DNA of 64,000 nt, from assembly GCA_900316985.1 (NCBI GenBank), contig ONFE01000013.1:42249-106248 (forward strand), read 5' to 3'. The stretch's first letter is position 1; every line of letters begins with the position of its first letter. The notes beneath the pieces are model-generated. The model was given only the letters and a program-made list of their open reading frames with translations, had not been told where the DNA came from and ran no database searches. The position numbers and the translations under genes are program-made. Shown here piece after piece: positions 1 to 8,445 of the stretch. The stretch comes from an uncultured Prevotellaceae bacterium. GTDB taxonomy: Bacteria; Bacteroidota; Bacteroidia; Bacteroidales; Bacteroidaceae.

Positions 1-63
1 CAGTTTCTCTCGTGGGCGGTCTTCTTCAGCCCATTGATTGATGTTTAGTTTCTCTTCACTCAT
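1..63 (-). CDS. radC: DNA repair protein RadC family, N-terminal fragment
   Basis: Only the first 21 codons are in the window; the gene runs off the left edge. The ATG lies at 63-61 on the minus strand and the peptide contains INQWAEEDRPRE, which resembles the start of RadC/JAB-domain proteins of Bacteroidota (recognised from memory). It follows the TolC stop by 14 bases in the same direction, so it may be co-transcribed with the efflux genes. RadC proteins carry an MPN/JAB metalloprotease fold and have no settled function. The identification rests on a short stretch. Confidence 0.6.
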   Translation of the reverse strand, partial: MSEEKLNINQWAEEDRPREKL

Positions 64-77
64 AGTAAAGTTATGTT

Positions 78-1424
78 TTATTGTTGTCCTGTAGCCTGAC
101 GGTATTCGAGGGCCTTCAGTTGCAGGTTGGTATAGGCTTCGGTAAAGCGGTCGCGGGTCTGCTGGCACTGTGTCTGAGCTTGTAGCAGATCGCTCATGGT
201 AAGTGTGCCGGCTTTGTAGCAGTTGGTTTGAATGCGAAGGTTCTCTTCGGCTTGCTCAATGCTCTGGCGGGCAATGTCCAATTGTTTTTGGGCGGCATCG
301 AGTGCGTTCCATTTAGCCTGCATGTTGATGAGCAATAGCTGTCGGTTGTTTTCAAGTTCCTCTTGAGCCTGTTGCACGGCAATCTTTTTCCGCTTCACGG
401 CGTGGGAACCGCCCCACCACTGGCTGATGGGAATGCTGACCTGTGCCAGCAGCAGTCCGCGGTTGACGCCCTTGTCCATCAGGTCGTTGTAGATATAGCC
501 TGCACCGACGGCCACCGTGGGCAGATTCTTTCCGAATTCCATCTTCTGCTGGAGCTGGTTGGCCTGAACGTTCTTTTCCAACAGTTGGTATTCAGGCAAA
601 GAGGGTAGCAGGCTCTCCTTTTCTAACAGTTGGGAGGCAGTCTGCCGTCCTGAGTTTTTATCAATGGCAGGAGCCTGGATGTTGAAGTTCTCCTGATAAG
701 GAATGCCAATATATTGGGCCAGCACCATCTTACTGATGCTGATGCCGTTCTCCAACTCGATGCGCTGACTGGCCAGTTCATTCTGGTGGAGTTGTATTTG
801 CAGCAAGTCGTTGTTCAGCGCAACGCCGGCCTTGATGGCCGTCCTTACGTCTTTCTCGATGCTTTCAAGATTGCGGCGGGCGGCATCGATGGTGTTGAGT
901 TTCTCCTGGAGTTGTACCAATTGCCAGAAATACTGCTCGGTGGTATGTTCCACTTCGCGTGCAGACAACTGTCGTTGCAGTTGGCTGGCTTCTACTCCGA
1001 CCTTGGCTAACCGGTTGCCATTAACAATTTGTCCGCCGGCAAAAACTGGTTGTAAGGCGGTCACGCTGCCCAGCAAACCGTGTTTCATCATGCTGAAGGG
1101 AATAGGGTTGCCGAACATACCTGCTATCTCAGCGGGAATGATTGCAGCAGCCTCGGCAGGAATGAATTCTGCGGGATTGACCGAACCGTCCACAAGTGCC
1201 TTATTGGCATGGAAGTAAGCACCTGATGCCGACACGTTGGGGAAATAATTGGTGTAGGCCTCCTTGCGCTGCTCCTCAGCACTGCGGATATTATTGTCGG
1301 CTTTGCGGATGGCAATATTGTTTTTCAGTGCCTCCTGCTTGCATTGTTGGAGGGTATAGCGGTGCTGGGCAACTGCCAGGCAGCAGTTCGCAAAACATAG
1401 GATAGTTATAATTAAATATCTCAT
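78..1424 (-). CDS. TolC-family outer membrane efflux protein
   Basis: A 448-residue outer membrane factor of the TolC type, the exit duct of a tripartite pump. Residues 1-19 look like a cleavable signal peptide ending near CLAVAQ. The rest shows the two long helical repeats of the family, roughly residues 25-220 and 235-440, rich in Gln and Glu with heptad-like spacing. It lies 4 bases downstream of the RND pump gene and is the third gene of the adaptor-pump-TolC operon on the minus strand. Length is normal. The exported substrate cannot be read from sequence. Confidence 0.9.
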   Translation of the reverse strand: MRYLIITILCFANCCLAVAQHRYTLQQCKQEALKNNIAIRKADNNIRSAEEQRKEAYTNYFPNVSASGAYFHANKALVDGSVNPAEFIPAEAAAIIPAEIAGMFGNPIPFSMMKHGLLGSVTALQPVFAGGQIVNGNRLAKVGVEASQLQRQLSAREVEHTTEQYFWQLVQLQEKLNTIDAARRNLESIEKDVRTAIKAGVALNNDLLQIQLHQNELASQRIELENGISISKMVLAQYIGIPYQENFNIQAPAIDKNSGRQTASQLLEKESLLPSLPEYQLLEKNVQANQLQQKMEFGKNLPTVAVGAGYIYNDLMDKGVNRGLLLAQVSIPISQWWGGSHAVKRKKIAVQQAQEELENNRQLLLINMQAKWNALDAAQKQLDIARQSIEQAEENLRIQTNCYKAGTLTMSDLLQAQTQCQQTRDRFTEAYTNLQLKALEYRQATGQQ

Positions 1425-1428
1425 TTTC

Positions 1429-4400
1429 TTATTTTTTCATTTTCTCAATTCTCTTTTCACTCCTCGTCTTCCAATAGACCACGGGTAGCATCGTGACCAC
1501 AAGAATCAGGGCTCCGATACCACCAGCAAAGATACTGACTCCCACCGGCATCCAGAAAGATGTGCCGGCGATAATCATCGGGATGACACCCACGGCGGTA
1601 GTGGAGGTGGTCAGGAAGATAGGCACCATGCGTCGTTTGCCGGCATCGTAGGCTGCATCGCGTACACTCCAGCCCTTCTTCACAAGGGCATCGGCATGCT
1701 CGAAGATGAGGATTTCATTACGCATGATGATACCCATCAGCGTGACCACACCGAATACAGCAGTTAGTCCCAGCATACGGTTCATGGCCCACAAACCGAG
1801 CAGCATGCCTGGGAAGGCAAGGCTGATGGCGGCAATGCAGACGAAAGTAATGCCGAAACGCTTGAAGTTAAACAAGATAAAGAAGAATATAATCAGCGAG
1901 GCCACTAACATGCCAATCATAATCTGCGGAATCAGTTCGCCATTGGCTTCCACGATACCGCCGATTTCGGAGCGGACTCCACGAGGAATCTGGAGGTCAT
2001 TGTCGATGAATTTCTCAATACGGCTTTCCACCTTTGAGGGTAGTACACCGCGGCGGGGCTCCGCCTTTACCGAGATACAGCGTTCACCGCAGCGGCGCAC
2101 AATCTTCTCTTCGCTCCAGACTGGGTGGATATCAGCAACCTGACGGAGCAGAGTGGCCTGGGGGGATATTCCGGAAATTCCAGAATTGCCGGTTATGCCG
2201 GATAATTTGCTGGCTATCGGCAAGTCGCCTACGCCACTCAAAGGCAGGTTTTCGCGTTGACGGTCTTTGATGACGATGGGCATTTCATAGTCTTTTTCCC
2301 AAATCGTGCCCACGTTGAGATTGCCCGTCAGCATAGCAATGCTCATAGCCGTAGTGGCGCGGTCAACTCCCTGCTGGGCGGCAGCCGTGGGATTCAGCGT
2401 GACCTCCGTGAGCAATCGGGGCTGTTCATAGTCGGAATGCACCCAGAAGAGCTCGGGCTGTTGGCGCAGGAAAGCCATCAATCGGTTGGCTACTGTGTGG
2501 AGCGAGTCAATGTCATCGCCATAGAACCTGAACTCGAAAGTCTCAACGTTCTGGAAGTCGAGTTCCTTAAACTTCACGAGTGCATTCGGATAACGGTCGG
2601 TATAGAGCGGTTCATACTTATCGAGTACGGCTTTCATGTCTTTCACGGAAGGTGTCGCCACGATGAACTGCGCGAAATTCTTTCCACCCACCTGTGGGGC
2701 ATAGGATGTCTGGAAGCGAGGCGACGAACAACCGATGAACGAAGTGATGTACTGCACGCGCTCATCTTGTTTCAAGGCGTTGTAGATACTGTCGGCTATT
2801 GTCTTTGTTTCGGCCAGTCCGCTACCTTCAGGCAGGAATATTTCCACGGCAAACTGTTCGCGGTCGGCGTATGGCATGGAGCGGAATTTCAGTTGGGTGA
2901 GGATGAGGAAGGATGCCGTCACGATGGCCATCCCACTGCAGATGGTGAGCCATGGGTGGCGGAACGTCCAGTCGAGGGCGTGGTTGTAAGTGCTCTGCAC
3001 CCAGCGGGTGATGCTTCCGGAATGGCTGGATTCTCCAGATTTTCCGGTTTTTTCGGGCTTTATCAGCGCAAATTCCATGATCGGTATGACGACGACAGCC
3101 AGCAGGAGCGAGACCATCAGATTGATGGTGATGGTGAGTGGCAGTCCGTTGATAAACTCCCTGTACTGTCCTTTGAAGATAAACAGGAAGGGATAGAAGA
3201 TGGCACAGATACAGAGTGTGGCCAACAGCATTGGGAAGAAATAGTGCTGCGCACTCTCAGCTGCGGCATGCCATCGGCTGTAGCCTTTCCCGAGATATTC
3301 CAGATAGCCGTCGAGCACCACGATCGAGTTGTCAACAATCATGCCGAGCACGATGATAAGGCCTGCCAGTGTCACCGTGTTCAGCGGGATTCCCAGCATG
3401 TACATGATGCCTACGCTGATGAATGTGGAGAGCGGGATGGTGACAGCGGCCACGACAGCCGTTCGGAAGGGGAAGAGAACCATCATGACAAGGATGATGA
3501 CGAGCATCGATTCGATAAGGTTCAGCAGGAAATCCTTCACCGAATCGCCTACCACTTTGGGCTGGTCGGCTATGCGGGTGATGCTGACATCCTTTGGCAG
3601 CACGTTCTCGCGGAAATCATCGAGCAGGCGGTTGACGGTGTCACCGTATTTCATGATGTTGTTGCCTTCACGCATCTCCAGGGAAACGATGATGCTGGGA
3701 TGGCCGTTCTGCTCGATGTAGCTCTCCGTGCGGTCGTATTCACGGCGGATGGTGGCTACGTCGCGCACTCTTACCACATGGTTCTGGGCATCGGTATATA
3801 TAATAAGGTTGCCTACTTCCTCCTCGGAGTTGACCGTGCCGCTTACGTGGATGGGCACGTTCTGCTGCTGATTCGACAGCGATCCGGTGGGAAGAATCAG
3901 GCCGTTGGCATTTAGTTTCTGATAGAGTTGCATCGTGCTGATGCCGTAGGCTGAGAGCCGCTGGTGGTCTATATAGAGCGTCAGTTGCTCCTTGATGTCG
4001 CCATAGATGCGCACGTTGCTTACGGAATTGATCTTCCGCAGTTCATCCGATAGGCGATCCACGTATCCGTGGAGTTCGCGATAGGAACGGCTTTCGCTCT
4101 CCAAGGCAATGAGCAGGGCCGATGTGTCGCCAAATTCGTCATTTGCAATCAAGGCCAGCACGCCTTGGGGCAGTTGTTGTTTGAAGAGATTGAGGCCATG
4201 CTTGATTTTCGACCATACCTCATCCTTGTTGTTTACCTCTTCGTTTAGTTCCAGCATCACCATGCACATGCCGTTCGACGAGGTGCTGGTAGTCTTCTCG
4301 CGCCTCACTTCCTTGAACTGGAAAAGATAGCGTTCCAAAGGTTTGGCTACTTGCTGCTCCACTTCCTCGGCAGAGGCGCCGGGATAGATGGCTACCACCA

Positions 4401-4557
4401 CTCCCTGACGAATGGTGAAACTGGGGAAGGAATCCTTCGGCATTTGGTCAAGGCCGTAGAGTCCGAATATGAAAAGCAAAACGATGAGCAGCGACGTCAG
4501 ACGGTAGTTGCGCATCAGTCCGGCTATCCAGTTGCCGTGTTTCTGTTTGTTTGCCAT
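1429..4557 (-). CDS. RND efflux pump, inner membrane transporter (AcrB/CusA superfamily)
   Basis: About 1042 residues, the proton-driven inner-membrane pump of the tripartite system. It shows the RND layout: a first membrane helix at residues ~20-40, a large periplasmic porter domain, a helix bundle around 335-500, a second periplasmic domain and a final bundle from ~850. The VLGMIVDNSIVVLDG stretch is the TM4 region with the Asp-Asn pair typical of RND pumps. The ATG at 4557 (MANKQKHGN) is preferred over a TTG four codons upstream. Two low-complexity Gly/Ser-rich stretches, near residues 500-512 and 783-798, look like in-frame insertions. The substrate is unknown; a drug or detergent exporter is more likely than a metal exporter because no CusA-type Met series stands out. 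Confidence 0.9.
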   Translation of the reverse strand: MANKQKHGNWIAGLMRNYRLTSLLIVLLFIFGLYGLDQMPKDSFPSFTIRQGVVVAIYPGASAEEVEQQVAKPLERYLFQFKEVRREKTTSTSSNGMCMVMLELNEEVNNKDEVWSKIKHGLNLFKQQLPQGVLALIANDEFGDTSALLIALESESRSYRELHGYVDRLSDELRKINSVSNVRIYGDIKEQLTLYIDHQRLSAYGISTMQLYQKLNANGLILPTGSLSNQQQNVPIHVSGTVNSEEEVGNLIIYTDAQNHVVRVRDVATIRREYDRTESYIEQNGHPSIIVSLEMREGNNIMKYGDTVNRLLDDFRENVLPKDVSITRIADQPKVVGDSVKDFLLNLIESMLVIILVMMVLFPFRTAVVAAVTIPLSTFISVGIMYMLGIPLNTVTLAGLIIVLGMIVDNSIVVLDGYLEYLGKGYSRWHAAAESAQHYFFPMLLATLCICAIFYPFLFIFKGQYREFINGLPLTITINLMVSLLLAVVVIPIMEFALIKPEKTGKSGESSHSGSITRWVQSTYNHALDWTFRHPWLTICSGMAIVTASFLILTQLKFRSMPYADREQFAVEIFLPEGSGLAETKTIADSIYNALKQDERVQYITSFIGCSSPRFQTSYAPQVGGKNFAQFIVATPSVKDMKAVLDKYEPLYTDRYPNALVKFKELDFQNVETFEFRFYGDDIDSLHTVANRLMAFLRQQPELFWVHSDYEQPRLLTEVTLNPTAAAQQGVDRATTAMSIAMLTGNLNVGTIWEKDYEMPIVIKDRQRENLPLSGVGDLPIASKLSGITGNSGISGISPQATLLRQVADIHPVWSEEKIVRRCGERCISVKAEPRRGVLPSKVESRIEKFIDNDLQIPRGVRSEIGGIVEANGELIPQIMIGMLVASLIIFFFILFNFKRFGITFVCIAAISLAFPGMLLGLWAMNRMLGLTAVFGVVTLMGIIMRNEILIFEHADALVKKGWSVRDAAYDAGKRRMVPIFLTTSTTAVGVIPMIIAGTSFWMPVGVSIFAGGIGALILVVTMLPVVYWKTRSEKRIEKMKK

Positions 4558-4590
4558 AGATGAAAACAATCAACTCTTAACCAAAAACTA

Positions 4591-5622
4591 TCAACCCTCA
4601 ACGGGCGAGCCTTCGCCCACCTTCTGATAACCTTCCGTTATCACCTTGTCGCCCTCTTTCAGGCCCTCCGTGATGACCAGACGGTTGCCTCGGGATTCTC
4701 CTACTTTCACTTTCTGCTGATGAGCCTTTCCGCCAGCAACGACCCAGACGAACTGCTCGCCGCTCGGATTCTGCCCTACGCAACGGGCGGGAACGGTGAT
4801 CTGCGGACTGGTGTTTGACGAAGAGAAAGTGACATCGGCTACCATGCCTGGCAGCAGTTTGTGGCCGGGATTATTAACCTGCGCATAGACCGTATAAGTG
4901 TGGGTCATTAGGTCGCCCTCCACACCTTTCGTCAAGGAATGGCTGTGAAAGGTCTCACCGCCCAAAGCTGCCACGCTGATCAGCGCATGGGCACCGCTGC
5001 GAAGCTGGATCATTTCCTGTTCGGGCAGAGAGAAACGTACTTTCACGCGGTCGATGTTCAGTATCCGGGCAACGGGCTCAGCGGGAAGGGCTGATTCGCC
5101 GGCCGACTTCACACCGCTGCCGATAACACCACTCACGGGAGCCAGCAACCGGCAGTCTTTCACCTGCTTCTCCATCAGGCGGTATTGGGCTTCGGCCTGT
5201 GCCACCTGCGACTGCACTTCAACCCATTTGATATCGGTGAGCGAGCCTTGGTCGTGCAATAGCTTCATGCGTTCCAGGGCATCATGAGCCTGAGAGAGTT
5301 GCGCCTTGGCACCGGCCAGCGCATTCTGAGCCGAGGTGGGGTCGATGGTAGCCAGCAACTGGCCGCGCTTCACCCATTGGCCTTCATTCACGAAGACCCT
5401 GTTGAGTGTGCCCATGCTGGTGAAACTCACGGCGGTGGCCGATTGTTCTTCCACCTGTCCTACATAAGTGGTTCCTGCATCATTCAGCGAACGCTTGACG
5501 GTCTCCGTCTGAACAGGCATGCTCATTGGCTTTTGTTCCTTTTTGCCGCTGGTGCAACTTGCCATCGAAAATAGGGAAATAATGGCGCAAAATAGCCCTA
5601 TTTGTGTTCTGATTTCTCTCAT
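4591..5622 (-). CDS. RND efflux periplasmic adaptor subunit (HlyD/MFP family)
   Basis: A 343-residue membrane fusion protein linking the pump to TolC. The N-terminus is a lipoprotein signal with lipobox SMASC near residue 23. The family order is visible: barrel-sandwich half, an alpha hairpin with heptad Ala/Gln content (~residues 95-145), the second lipoyl half (LLAPVSGVIG), a beta barrel and a membrane-proximal domain ending in GLKEGDKVITEG. It is the first gene of the operon; its start faces the AraC regulator gene across 226 bases. The 33-base gap to the pump holds a Pyr-rich near-repeat (TCAAC/TTAAC units). Confidence 0.9.
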   Translation of the reverse strand: MREIRTQIGLFCAIISLFSMASCTSGKKEQKPMSMPVQTETVKRSLNDAGTTYVGQVEEQSATAVSFTSMGTLNRVFVNEGQWVKRGQLLATIDPTSAQNALAGAKAQLSQAHDALERMKLLHDQGSLTDIKWVEVQSQVAQAEAQYRLMEKQVKDCRLLAPVSGVIGSGVKSAGESALPAEPVARILNIDRVKVRFSLPEQEMIQLRSGAHALISVAALGGETFHSHSLTKGVEGDLMTHTYTVYAQVNNPGHKLLPGMVADVTFSSSNTSPQITVPARCVGQNPSGEQFVWVVAGGKAHQQKVKVGESRGNRLVITEGLKEGDKVITEGYQKVGEGSPVEG

Positions 5623-5786
5623 TTCTTCTTATTTTATTCTTATTTTTACTTTCTAAATGCAAAAATGGCTATTTTATTTGAAATAGTAGTGTTCTGTTTG
5701 TCCATTATCGAGGTCAGTTTTTCTCAAAATCGGGCAGCGGAACATTTATTAAGTAAAAAAGGACGCATTTATCGTCAAGAATGGCT

Positions 5787-5794
5787 TATCTTTG
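5787..5794 (+). promoter_or_regulatory. Bacteroidota -7 box for the AraC-type regulator
   Basis: TATCTTTG matches the TAnnTTTG -7 consensus and lies 54 bases before the regulator ATG. A clear -33 TTTG at the expected distance is missing, which suggests a weak or activated promoter. Confidence 0.5.
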
Positions 5795-5848
5795 CAACAA
5801 TAGAATGCTCTTAGCATTGAGAAAACAGCAACAAATCAAGATACGAAA

Positions 5849-6739
5849 ATGAATACAGACGGGCAGCGTGTAGTGGATATCTCCGACATTGACAGCCAGC
5901 ATATTTCTGTGGACTATCAAGACGGCGATCTGGCCATCTTGACGGATATTCGGCAGATTCCCGAGTTCAGTTCCATGAAGATGGGAATGAATGTCATCCT
6001 TTTTTGCCTGAAAGGGAAACTGCAGTTTGAAGTGAATGGCCGGCAGATCACGGTACGGGAGCGCGAACTTTCAATCGTGCAGAGCCATGTGTCAGTGGGC
6101 AACCTGATGGTCTCGCCTGACTTTCAATGCCGCATAGCCTGTATGAGCGACCGGCTGGTGAAGCAGCAGCTCAGGGGCTATATCACGATATGGAACCGCG
6201 CGCTCTATGTAAATAACACAAATATCTTCAGGATTCCCGAAGATCAGCCGCTGGAACAAACGGGGCATTTCTACGAACTGGTCAATTTCTATTTCACCCG
6301 TCCGCGCAAACGGTTCCGTCAGGAAGTCATCGGGAGCCTGCTGCGTTGCTTCCTGCTTGACATCTGCGAACTGATGGAAGAGCAGACAGCCGTGGAAACC
6401 TCATCGGTTCATTCGCAAGGCGACCAACTCTTCAACCGTTTCCTGCAGATTCTTTCGGAGAGTCAGGTCAAGCGCCAGACGGTAGAGTCATACGCCGACC
6501 AGCTCTGTGTCTCGCCGAAATACCTTTCCGCCGTATGCAAGAAAACCAGCGGCAAGACCGCAATGCAATGGATCAATGAGTACGTGATGGAGGACATCCG
6601 CTATTACCTGAAGGAAACATCCTTGACAATCAAGGAAATATCCACCACGCTGGGCTTTCCCAATCTTTCTTTCTTCGGGAAATACACCAAGCGGAGTATC
6701 GGTATGTCGCCCAAAGAATTCCGTAATCAGCGTTCATGA
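5849..6739 (+). CDS. AraC-family transcriptional regulator
   Basis: A 296-residue regulator. The C-terminal ~100 residues (about 195-293) hold two helix-turn-helix units: SYADQLCVSPKYLSAVCKK, and a second one around IKEISTTLGFPNLSFFGKY followed by the family ending G-M-S-P-K-E-F-R. The N-terminal ~150 residues have a cupin-like beta-rich sensing domain. It is divergent from the RND efflux operon and 16 bases upstream of a glycuronyl hydrolase gene, so it could regulate either side; divergence and domain type favour control of the pump. There is no signal peptide, so it is cytoplasmic. The effector is unknown. Confidence 0.88.
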   Translation: MNTDGQRVVDISDIDSQHISVDYQDGDLAILTDIRQIPEFSSMKMGMNVILFCLKGKLQFEVNGRQITVRERELSIVQSHVSVGNLMVSPDFQCRIACMSDRLVKQQLRGYITIWNRALYVNNTNIFRIPEDQPLEQTGHFYELVNFYFTRPRKRFRQEVIGSLLRCFLLDICELMEEQTAVETSSVHSQGDQLFNRFLQILSESQVKRQTVESYADQLCVSPKYLSAVCKKTSGKTAMQWINEYVMEDIRYYLKETSLTIKEISTTLGFPNLSFFGKYTKRSIGMSPKEFRNQRS

Positions 6740-6755
6740 ATTAACAATATAGAAT

Positions 6756-8156
6756 ATGGAAATGACAAACTACATGAAAACCTTGGCAGTTGCCCTGATG
6801 ATGGTGGCAACGCCTGTGATGGCACAGCAAGTGAATGATTCAAACACGCCGCTCCACCTGATGCGCCCAGCCTATAGGATCGGCTATGGCGTATCGTCAG
6901 TGGAACAAGTGAAGCAGACAATGGACCGCGTCTTGAAGTATATTGACAGCGAGACACCTGCCAAGTTGATCAACGGGAAGACGGGTGAGGAAGTGACGAA
7001 ATGGAAACAGATAGATGCTGACACAAAACTGAAGCCCGGCGGTTTCCGACTGACCAGTTATGAATGGGGTGTTACCTATTCAGGCGTTTTGGCTGCTTAT
7101 GAAGCTACTGGCGATGATGCATATCGCGATTATGTCTATGGCCGAATGAAATTCCTGGCTCAGATTGCCCCTTATTATAAAAAGGTATATGAGAAAAACA
7201 AGGCAATCGACGGAAACGTACGCCGCGTGCTTGAGCCCCATGCCCTAGATGACTGCGGGGCCATCTGTTTGGCCATGATTAAGGCATCGCTGAAGGATAA
7301 GACTTTGGGACTCAACGACCTGATTGCCAATTATTCCGACTACGTCCTCAATAAGGAGTACCGTTTGTCCGACGGCACGTTTGCCCGCATCCGTCCGCAG
7401 TACAATACGCTTTGGCTCGACGATATGTTTATGGGCATCCCAACGGTGGCCTATATGGGTAAATACACCGGCGATGCGAAATACTATGACGAGGCCGTGA
7501 AGCAGGTGCTGCAGTTTGCCCAACGCATGTTCGTCAAGGAGAAAGGACTGTTCCGCCACGGATGGGTGGAATCGATGACCGATCATCCTGCTTTCCATTG
7601 GGGAAGAGCCAACGGATGGGCCATTCTGACCATGTGTGAGGTGCTCGACGTGCTGCCGGAGAATCATCCGAAGCGGGGAGAGGTGGTGGAACTACTACGG
7701 GCCCATGTGCGTGGTCTGGCAGCCTTGCAGCATCATGACGGATTCTGGCATCAGTTGCTCGACCGCAATGACACCTATCTTGAGGCTTCCGCCACGGCCA
7801 TTTATGCCTATTGCTTTGCCCATGCCATCAACAAGGGCTGGATAGATGCAAAGGCATACGGACCTGTAGCTCAGTTGGCATGGCATGCTGTGGAGTCGTC
7901 GGTTAATGAGAAAGGACAGGTAGAGAATGTGTGTGTGGGTACAGGCATGGGCTTCGATCCTTCGTTCTATGCTTATCGCCCCGTTCACGTGATGGCAGCC
8001 CACGGCTATGGTCCCGTCATCTGGGCAGGAGCCGAGATGATCAATCTGCTCAAGCGCCAACATCCCAAGTCGAACGATAGTGCCGTTCAGTTCTACGATC
8101 AGGAAATCTCCACAGACGCCCCCATCTTCAATGTGGACGGGAGCATGAAGTTCTGA
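6756..8156 (+). CDS. Glycoside hydrolase family 88/105 protein (unsaturated glycuronyl hydrolase)
   Basis: A 466-residue secreted or periplasmic (alpha/alpha)6-barrel enzyme. An N-terminal signal peptide ends near PVMAQQ. Family landmarks include LWLDDMFMGIPTVAYMGK (Asp-rich active-site loop), HPAFHWGRANGWAI and HHDGFWHQLLDR. GH105 enzymes such as YteR hydrate the 4,5-unsaturated uronic acid left by pectate or rhamnogalacturonan lyases. It is transcribed in the same direction as the AraC gene after a 16-base gap. No lyase is adjacent, so the substrate (rhamnogalacturonan fragments versus another unsaturated disaccharide) is inferred from the family only. Length agrees with longer Bacteroidota homologues. 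Confidence 0.85.
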   Translation: MEMTNYMKTLAVALMMVATPVMAQQVNDSNTPLHLMRPAYRIGYGVSSVEQVKQTMDRVLKYIDSETPAKLINGKTGEEVTKWKQIDADTKLKPGGFRLTSYEWGVTYSGVLAAYEATGDDAYRDYVYGRMKFLAQIAPYYKKVYEKNKAIDGNVRRVLEPHALDDCGAICLAMIKASLKDKTLGLNDLIANYSDYVLNKEYRLSDGTFARIRPQYNTLWLDDMFMGIPTVAYMGKYTGDAKYYDEAVKQVLQFAQRMFVKEKGLFRHGWVESMTDHPAFHWGRANGWAILTMCEVLDVLPENHPKRGEVVELLRAHVRGLAALQHHDGFWHQLLDRNDTYLEASATAIYAYCFAHAINKGWIDAKAYGPVAQLAWHAVESSVNEKGQVENVCVGTGMGFDPSFYAYRPVHVMAAHGYGPVIWAGAEMINLLKRQHPKSNDSAVQFYDQEISTDAPIFNVDGSMKF

Positions 8157-8180
8157 AATAAAAATGTTTTTTCCGAAAAA

Positions 8181-8256
8181 TTACTGCCACTCTGCCACCT
8201 CCCCTTTATTTAAAGGGCTTCTGGGGGTGGCAGTAGGTGGCAGTAGTGGCAGTAAA
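8181..8256. repeat. Inverted repeat with three tandem 10-bp GGTGGCAGTA units
   Basis: The left arm at 8181-8200 (ATTACTGCCAC plus TCTGCCACC) is complementary, with a small bulge, to the right arm ending at 8256. The right side holds GGTGGCAGTA at 8227-8236 and 8237-8246, then GTGGCAGTAA at 8247-8256. An inner perfect palindrome CCCTTTAT/TTAAAGGG lies at 8203-8218. The folded RNA could terminate transcription of the upstream hydrolase gene, but no T-run directly follows. Confidence 0.7.
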
Positions 8257-8363
8257 TGCCGTTTTTTACGAAATAATTGCACCGAAACGTGGTATAAAAC
8301 GATTTATTTCTGAAGAAAATCCGCTTATCGGTTAATGGCGGATTGAGGAGTGCAACCGCATGT

Positions 8364-8442
8364 GCACAATTTGTGCAGATGGCTTGCACACTTTGTGCCG
8401 ATGATGCGCACACTTTGTGCACTCCATCCGCACATTTTCTAC
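8364..8442. repeat. 22-bp-period array with palindromic GCACANTTTGTGC cores
   Basis: Cores at 8364-8376 (GCACAATTTGTGC), 8386-8398 and 8408-8420 (both GCACACTTTGTGC), and a degenerate fourth at 8430-8442. Every core is 13 bp and every spacer exactly 9 bp, giving a 22-bp period, about two helical turns. Spacers differ in sequence. The array lies between two convergent genes and ends 3 bases before the stop of the glycosyltransferase gene, so it is not in a promoter position. It resembles an iteron or operator array; no function is known to me. Confidence 0.75.
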
Positions 8443-8445
8443 ACA

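Noticed and set aside
2257-3915. 552-codon open frame antisense to the RND pump
   Set aside because: His/Asp-rich translation with no recognisable fold, fully covered by a well-supported gene.
8364-8442. 22-bp array considered as CRISPR
   Set aside because: Cores are 13 bp and spacers 9 bp, far too short; no cas genes nearby.
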